From Chloroflexota bacterium (lineage in GTDB: Bacteria > Chloroflexota > Limnocylindria > QHBO01): a stretch of 9,047 bases of DNA. The stretch spans positions 1 to 9,047 of the forward strand of contig VBKA01000081.1 of NCBI GenBank assembly GCA_005879815.1. The letters are read 5' to 3'. The translations under genes were made by a program, and so were the position numbers. Shown here piece by piece: positions 5,094 to 9,047 of this stretch (the stretch's first letter is position 1; every line of letters starts with the position of its first letter). The notes beneath the pieces are model-generated. The model made no database searches. It was not told the origin of the DNA and worked only from the letters and a program-made list of their open reading frames with translations.

Positions 5094-7513
5094 TAGAGTT
5101 CCTTCAGGAATTCGATCAACGCCTGCTGGTCCTCGGGGCTCAGCGCACGATATCGGCGGATAACCTCCCGCGCCTCGCTGCGGTTGGTCTTCGAGGTATC
5201 GCTGTCGTACGGGGGGCAGATGACGCTCTCTGGATCGCTCCCATAGTCGACGCCGCCGAGGCGGCCGTTCGGCGGCACTGGACATCCCGCACCCGGAACG
5301 TTTGGCGTCTTCGCGTCATCAGGCGGTGGCAGGTCGTGCAGCTCGATGGCCGCACGGAGGGCATCGTCCACTGTGCGCACAACGAGTGGGGCGTTGGTGA
5401 ACCTGCTGCTCGTCATCACGGTGCCGGCAGGGGTGCGTTCGACGGTGCGAAGGCTCAGGTACACCCGCACGTCGTGCAAAAATGGCGGCCCCACCCTCCC
5501 CAGGCCCATCAGGGGTGGAGTCCGCCACATGTAGCCCTCGGCGATACCTTGAGCCAGCAGCGCATCGTCGGCAAGGTTGCGGGGAATATCGAACGTGTCG
5601 ACCAGGAGGCTCGGTGGCCGGACCGGGCCGTGTCCGACGCCGCCGGGGCCGTGTCCGACACCGCCGGGGCCGTGTCCGACGCCGCCGCGGCCGTGTCCAT
5701 CGCCGCCCGGACTGTCGGAGGGGCCGTGTTCACGGTCTTCGGCTTCGCCGCGGGGTCCTCCCCCGACTCGACGCAGGCGGCGGATGAGGAGCGGGTCCCG
5801 GGGCGTTGGCGCATGGCGCTCGGCGTCGATGATGGTCATTTCGTGCAGGAGCAGGTCCGAGAAGATCGGTGCCCACACGAAGCTGAGATGATCACCGCCC
5901 AGGTCTCCGGCGGTTTTCGCTGGTGACTCTCCCGTGGCCTGAATCGGCGTATGGCAGCCGACACAGTTGAGCAAGCGGTCTGTCTGGTTGATGGCATGCT
6001 CATCGCGATCGTCCCCTGCACTTGGCATGCGGCGCTGGATCGTGCGGTTCGCAAACGCCACCAGGTCGACCCCGAAGAGCATCGCTCCACGCTGGACCCT
6101 TGCTGCGGGGCTTTCCCCAGGTCGCTGCTCTTCGGGGTCGCCTGATTCCAGCAACTCCAACAGGGTGCGCCCGAACTCCGGCGGAGGTGTCAGGCGCAAC
6201 ATGGTCCGGACGTTTGAAACCGTGTCCTTCCCGAACTCGGGGTCGGGTACCGTGTCCTTACAGCCCATGTCGCGCCGGGCGATATTGACGGGAGCTTGGT
6301 TCGGCTCGGTATCCCTCAGCGGACTCGTGATGCCGAGTTCCCCCTGCATGCCCCCGATGACGAATTGGACCAGGGTCGGACCCGCTGCCCGCAAGCCGAA
6401 GCGGCCGACACGTGTGGGCATACCGCAGTCTTTTCCCGTGCTGCCGCACTCCGCTATTGGAGGAAGGTCCCCGCCAATAACGCCCCCGTCGCACGGGCAG
6501 GAGCCGTTTTCGTTGTGGCGGCCGATGATGCAGTCCCTCCTCTGGAGCGGCTGGCACTCAGGGAAGGCCGCCGGGTCGTTGAGCGACGAGCTGTGGCCGT
6601 GCGTGTCCCCCGGGTCCTCGAGGGCCTTGATGGCCTCGTCGGGGATGGCCTCCATCAGCCCGCGGCCGACGTACGGTGGCGCGGCGCGCTCCCCCACAGT
6701 CCGCCGAAAACCAGTGACCGGGCTCACCCCCGAAGGTGGATCGAGAAGTCCCGTTGCCGGATCTACGCTGACCCCGGCCAGGTTCGGATCCATCTCGATC
6801 GGCTGGATCGGGTCGGGTAGACACGCGGCGAGGGAGGGCCGCACATGTTGTACGATACCGCCGAAATTGGGGCCAGGGGTACCAAGGCGGGGGAAGTGTG
6901 GTTGGGCGAAATGAGGTCCACTGCCGTCCAGAGGATCCACGCGAGCTTTGGCAGGATCAGGGTCGGTCGAGTTGAAGTCCGCAAATTGCGTAAAGGCCGC
7001 CGTCCGCCCGGTACCGCTGATGGCTCCGGTGCGGCGATCAATCGTCTCGTCTTGTTCGGGTGCATGGCCCGCCATGGTCATCGGGTCGAACGCCGTGAAC
7101 TCGAAATCGGTCGGCGTCGACCGCCCGGCTCGCGAGATCGGTGACGAGGTCGTGATGAGCCCGGTCTTCCGGGGCACCTCCTCCGAATTCCGATGGCAGC
7201 CCTGGCAGAACGGCTGGTTCCCGTCTGGGCCCGCACCCTCCGCGGCAGTGTGCGGCGTGCTGAAGAACGTCAACCCCTTCAGCACCGCATCGCGCTCATC
7301 AGCATTGGCACTGGGAAAGATCAGCGCGTCGAGATCGCTCGCCGTCAAGGGAAATTCGCCCACGACTCCGAACTGCGCGCGTGGTATGCGCTCGACGGGC
7401 CGCAGTTCGCTTGATTGTGCCCATCCCAGACCCAGGAATGGAGGAGCAAAGCACGTCAAAATGCTCAGCGCCGCACAGACTTTCAGGACGCTCGAGAGCT
7501 TCCGTGCGGCCAT
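5093..7513 (-). CDS. Long di-heme oxidoreductase, DUF1111 (putative peroxidase) family
   Basis: An 806-residue secreted cytochrome, longer than usual for this family (roughly 450-500). The ATG at 7513-7511 has GGAGGG 6 bases upstream. Residues 1-33 are a signal peptide (basic start, LKVCAALSILT, end near GWAQ). Two heme-c sites are visible: CQGCH at 103-107 and CVGCH at 517-521. Family landmarks appear in order: YVGRGLMEAIPDEAI (281-295), VGRFGLRAAGPTLVQFVIGG (369-388) with GELGITSPL, FSDLLLHEM (551-559), MWRTPPLMGLG (662-672), FLHDVRV (678-684), and a C-terminal LSPEDQQALIEFLKEL. H557 or M559 may be distal heme ligands. Extra material accounts for the length: residues about 130-275, a six-cysteine segment at 320-363, and a GGVGHGP heptad repeat at 603-630. 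Likely activity is periplasmic peroxide reduction or electron transfer. It converges on the regulator operon and is divergent from a second heme protein gene. Confidence 0.82.
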   Translation of the reverse strand: MAARKLSSVLKVCAALSILTCFAPPFLGLGWAQSSELRPVERIPRAQFGVVGEFPLTASDLDALIFPSANADERDAVLKGLTFFSTPHTAAEGAGPDGNQPFCQGCHRNSEEVPRKTGLITTSSPISRAGRSTPTDFEFTAFDPMTMAGHAPEQDETIDRRTGAISGTGRTAAFTQFADFNSTDPDPAKARVDPLDGSGPHFAQPHFPRLGTPGPNFGGIVQHVRPSLAACLPDPIQPIEMDPNLAGVSVDPATGLLDPPSGVSPVTGFRRTVGERAAPPYVGRGLMEAIPDEAIKALEDPGDTHGHSSSLNDPAAFPECQPLQRRDCIIGRHNENGSCPCDGGVIGGDLPPIAECGSTGKDCGMPTRVGRFGLRAAGPTLVQFVIGGMQGELGITSPLRDTEPNQAPVNIARRDMGCKDTVPDPEFGKDTVSNVRTMLRLTPPPEFGRTLLELLESGDPEEQRPGESPAARVQRGAMLFGVDLVAFANRTIQRRMPSAGDDRDEHAINQTDRLLNCVGCHTPIQATGESPAKTAGDLGGDHLSFVWAPIFSDLLLHEMTIIDAERHAPTPRDPLLIRRLRRVGGGPRGEAEDREHGPSDSPGGDGHGRGGVGHGPGGVGHGPGGVGHGPVRPPSLLVDTFDIPRNLADDALLAQGIAEGYMWRTPPLMGLGRVGPPFLHDVRVYLSLRTVERTPAGTVMTSSRFTNAPLVVRTVDDALRAAIELHDLPPPDDAKTPNVPGAGCPVPPNGRLGGVDYGSDPESVICPPYDSDTSKTNRSEAREVIRRYRALSPEDQQALIEFLKEL
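5626..5709. repeat. Four tandem 21-bp repeats coding GG-x-GHG-x heptads
   Basis: Four consecutive 21-base units begin at 5626, 5647, 5668 and 5689 (plus-strand form GGCCGTGTCCGACGCCGCCGG). The first three differ at one or two bases and the fourth is more diverged. On the coding minus strand they give GGDGHGR followed by three GGVGHGP units, each with one histidine. They sit inside the di-heme oxidoreductase, between the LLLHEM motif and the WRTPPLMGLG motif. The unit length is a multiple of three, so copy-number change would keep the frame. Confidence 0.9.
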
Positions 7514-7598
7514 CGCTTCCCTCCAGGTTGTTGGTTGAGAGGGGTCGCGCCCGCCTTCACCTCATCGAACCTACACGTCCTCAGCGCATCTCGCGGGT

Positions 7599-7627
7599 CC
7601 CTAGCCTGGCCCAGGGCGGGCTGTCAA
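7599..7627 (-). promoter_or_regulatory. Candidate promoter of the di-heme oxidoreductase gene
   Basis: On the minus strand a perfect TTGACA (-35) at 7627-7622 is followed after 18 bases by TAGGGA at 7603-7598. That is a poor match to the -10 consensus, though GC-rich genomes often have weak -10 elements. Transcription would start near 7590, about 80 bases before the ATG at 7513. The perfect -35 is the main support. Confidence 0.35.
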
Positions 7628-7650
7628 GTCCCAAGTGCGGGACGCAGGAC

Positions 7651-7662
7651 CGTTATATAACG
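7651..7662. promoter_or_regulatory. AT-rich 12-bp palindrome CGTTATATAACG
   Basis: A perfect palindrome that is the most AT-rich spot in an otherwise GC-rich divergent intergenic region. It contains TATATAAC-like -10 elements on both strands, but no -35 match is found at 16-18 bases on either side. It could be an operator or a sigma-independent melting site. It lies about 140 bases upstream of the di-heme oxidoreductase start and about 425 bases upstream of the other heme gene. Confidence 0.35.
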
Positions 7663-7679
7663 TTCTCTAGATTCTGCTC

Positions 7680-7980
7680 TCATTCGACCGTCTCCCGAGG
7701 CGGCATCGCCGTCGTGTGCGAGGCATAGCCGGCGCTCTGGTTGCGCCGAGCCCCTGCCCGGTCTCGGCGTGGAAGTACTCGGCTCGGCTCTCGGGCCCTC
7801 TCGCGCGGGGTCATCAGGCGGCTCGAGCCGGTCCCACAGCTCGACGGGGAGCCCGTCGCCGTAGAAGTGGCGGAAGCGCTCGAGCGCCTCGACGGGCAGG
7901 TAGATCATGGGGGAAGAGATGCCCCGCTCTCGACCGGTGCCCGGTTTTCCCTTGACAGCGGTGTTGTCCGCGTCGTACAC
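7680..7980 (-). pseudogene. Decayed C-terminus of a GH63-like glucosidase
   Basis: Three minus-strand pieces in three different frames resemble, in order, the end of the bacterial GH63-like (glucosidase / glucosylglycerate-hydrolase-like) family. Piece 1 (about 7980-7818) reads RERGISSPMIYLPVEALERF then RHFYGDGLPVELWDRL, where family members read roughly RGPIWFPxNYLLIEALQRFHHFYGD. Piece 2 (7783-7742) reads AEYFHAETGQGLGA, like the family's EYFHGDTGAGLGA. Piece 3 (7742 to the TGA at 7682-7680) reads NQSAGYASH, like its SHQTGWTG. In 30 codons of piece 1 nearly every third base is G or C, as expected of once-coding DNA. The order is right, but spacing is shortened and two frame changes are needed. 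The catalytic body is missing. The family reference is from memory, so the assignment needs an alignment. It cannot make a working enzyme. Confidence 0.5.
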
Positions 7981-7981
7981 G
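7952..7981 (+). promoter_or_regulatory. Candidate promoter of the cytochrome c peroxidase-like gene
   Basis: A perfect TTGACA at 7952-7957 is followed after 18 bases by TACACG (7976-7981), which keeps three of six -10 positions. The predicted start near 7988 leaves a leader of about 100 bases before the ATG at 8088. It lies inside the glucosidase remnant, so the promoter either arose in, or was joined to, dead coding sequence. Confidence 0.4.
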
Positions 7982-8087
7982 ACCCTCGGTTTCGAAGCTG
8001 GAGGACTAAGGGGGGTCGTCCACAGTCCGATGCGGCGACTCGTCTCGCCGCTCCGTGCCTACGCCGAGACCACCCCGAGGAGCTGCG

Positions 8088-9047
8088 ATGAACCGAGCAA
8101 CGAAGCTTTCGAGGGCCTTTGTGGCGGCGGGCATGGCGGGCGTCCTCGCGCTGATGGCGACACCGATCATGACCGACGTGGCGGCTGCGCCGCTGCCTAC
8201 GTCGCTAGGGGGGTCTTGCCGCGGGGCCAGATCTTCCGGCCGTTTCCCGACGATACCGGCAGGATACGGAGCGCCACGGCTGTCCAGTCTCTCGACGGGA
8301 CCAACAAGTTCTTCGATCCCAGCCTGGGCACGAACGGTCAGGCGTGTGTTACCTGCCACCAGCCGGACCAGGCTTTCACGCTCAATGTCGACGAAATCCA
8401 GGCTGCATTCTCGAGCTCAGGCGGCTCCGACCCCTTGTTCCGGCTGAACGATACCGCCGATCGCCCCGACGCCGACCCGTCAGCCCCGGACACCTTCAAG
8501 CTGTTCCGGGAGATGGGCATCATTCGCATCGGCAGGCCGGTCCCTGCCATGGCCGACTTCAACGTCGAGGGACAACAGTCCGCCCGGTTTGGCACGCTAC
8601 CCAATCCGACCGACCCGCAGGCCCCGGGGAAGATGACCCTCTCGCTGTTCCGTCGGCCGCTGGTCAACACCAACGTGCGCTTCGACAGCGCGGTGCTCTG
8701 GGACGGCCGGGCCAGCATCGCCGACATGCGGACTCAGGTGAAGAACGCCGCCAAGGGACTCCTCCTGGCAACCACGGTGCTCGATGCGGACGCGGATGAC
8801 GTCGCCGCGTTCATGCTCGGGGTCTTCACCGATCAGGTCTTCGACACGTCGGCAGGCCGTATGGGCGCGGGCAATCTGGCCGCGGCTGGCGCCACGAGCG
8901 GGGTGTTCAACCTGCTGGCTTTGGCCTCCGACCCGGCCGCGCCGTGTCTCTTTGCGGTCAACAACGCGACCACACCACCTACCCTGGTGCTGACGCCACT
9001 CACGCCGCCCACCTGCACGCCGATCATCCCCGAGAACCCGCACACGG
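8088..9047 (+). CDS. MauG/cytochrome c peroxidase-like protein, frameshifted and cut by window end
   Basis: The ATG at 8088 follows GAGGAG with 7-base spacing. The first 40 or so codons encode a signal peptide (MNRATKLSRAFVAAGMAGVLAL, end near DVAAAP). At the G6 run 8208-8213 the meaningful frame moves by -1: one more G would join LPTSLGG to VLPRGQIFRPFPDDTG. From there the frame is open to the window edge, about 278 codons. It carries one heme-c site, ACVTCHQPDQAFT (CVTCH at 8345-8359), then FKLFREMGIIRIGRPVP, LSLFRRPLVNTNVRF and AVLWDGRASIADMRTQVKNA. These are landmarks of the MauG / di-heme cytochrome c peroxidase superfamily, especially the sub-group with LFRRPL-x2-TN and WDGR. The second CxxCH is expected right of the window. 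Likely a periplasmic peroxidase or electron carrier. If the frameshift is real and not bypassed, the gene is dead; a base-call error in the G run is at least as likely. Confidence 0.75.

Noticed and set aside
3318..5285. A 655-codon open frame on the minus strand
   Set aside because: It lies antisense to the DoxX-like and CGGC genes and runs into the di-heme gene. Its translation is Arg/Glu/His-rich with no family motifs, as expected opposite GC-rich genes. The plus-strand frames have clear domains.
5626..5709. CRISPR-like array
   Set aside because: The units are contiguous 21-mers without spacers, lie inside a coding frame and keep that frame; they are coding tandem repeats.
8207..8213. Programmed -1 ribosomal frameshift at A-GGG-GGG
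   Set aside because: It is not a canonical X-XXY-YYZ slippery heptamer, and no evident stimulatory structure was seen. A lost G in the homopolymer is the simpler explanation, though not excluded without reads.
8344..8799. A 151-codon plus-strand open frame over the peroxidase-like gene
   Set aside because: It is a different frame from the one carrying CVTCH, LFRRPL and WDGR, and it shows none of these motifs.

Overview
The window is about 9 kb of GC-rich bacterial DNA. Its coding segments have G or C at nearly every third codon position. The genes suggest a Gram-negative environmental bacterium with an outer membrane, c-type cytochromes and sigma-54 regulation. The regulator fragment at the left edge has a Fis-type C-terminus of the kind common in Myxococcota, Desulfobacterota and similar lineages. 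I cannot place the organism more precisely from this sequence.

Layout, left to right. (1) 1-199 (+): the last 65 residues of an NtrC-family sigma-54-dependent response regulator. (2) 206-346 (-): the C-terminal tail of an isoprenylcysteine methyltransferase-like protein without its body, converging on the regulator; a 6-bp-stem hairpin covers both stop codons. (3) 432-1916 (-): an outer-membrane beta-barrel of the alginate-export (AlgE-like) family. (4) 1917-2377: a divergent control region with two perfect dyads. (5) 2378-5030 (+): a probable three-gene operon made of a Crp/Fnr regulator, a polytopic membrane protein with a DoxX-like core and a signal-peptide-like N-terminus, and a membrane-anchored protein with an HMA-like CGGC domain. 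(6) 5093-7513 (-): an unusually long DUF1111-type di-heme oxidoreductase, convergent with the operon, carrying a Cys-rich insert and a GGVGHGP heptad repeat. (7) 7514-8087: a divergent intergenic region holding a decayed C-terminus of a GH63-like glucosidase on the minus strand, a TATA-centred palindrome and two perfect TTGACA boxes facing opposite ways. (8) 8088-9047 (+): a MauG/cytochrome c peroxidase-like heme protein, cut by the window edge and interrupted by a -1 frameshift at a G6 run.

Taken together, region 5-8 looks like an envelope redox module. It would comprise a cyclic-nucleotide-type regulator, a DoxX-like membrane protein, an extracytoplasmic thiol/metal-binding protein and two secreted di-heme cytochromes on opposite strands. 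The AlgE-like porin shares the regulator's upstream region. The individual families are recognisable, but I do not know this combination as a described system; that it works as one is inference from gene order. The two gene tails at 206-346 and 7680-7980 suggest that both ends of the module have been through rearrangement or decay.
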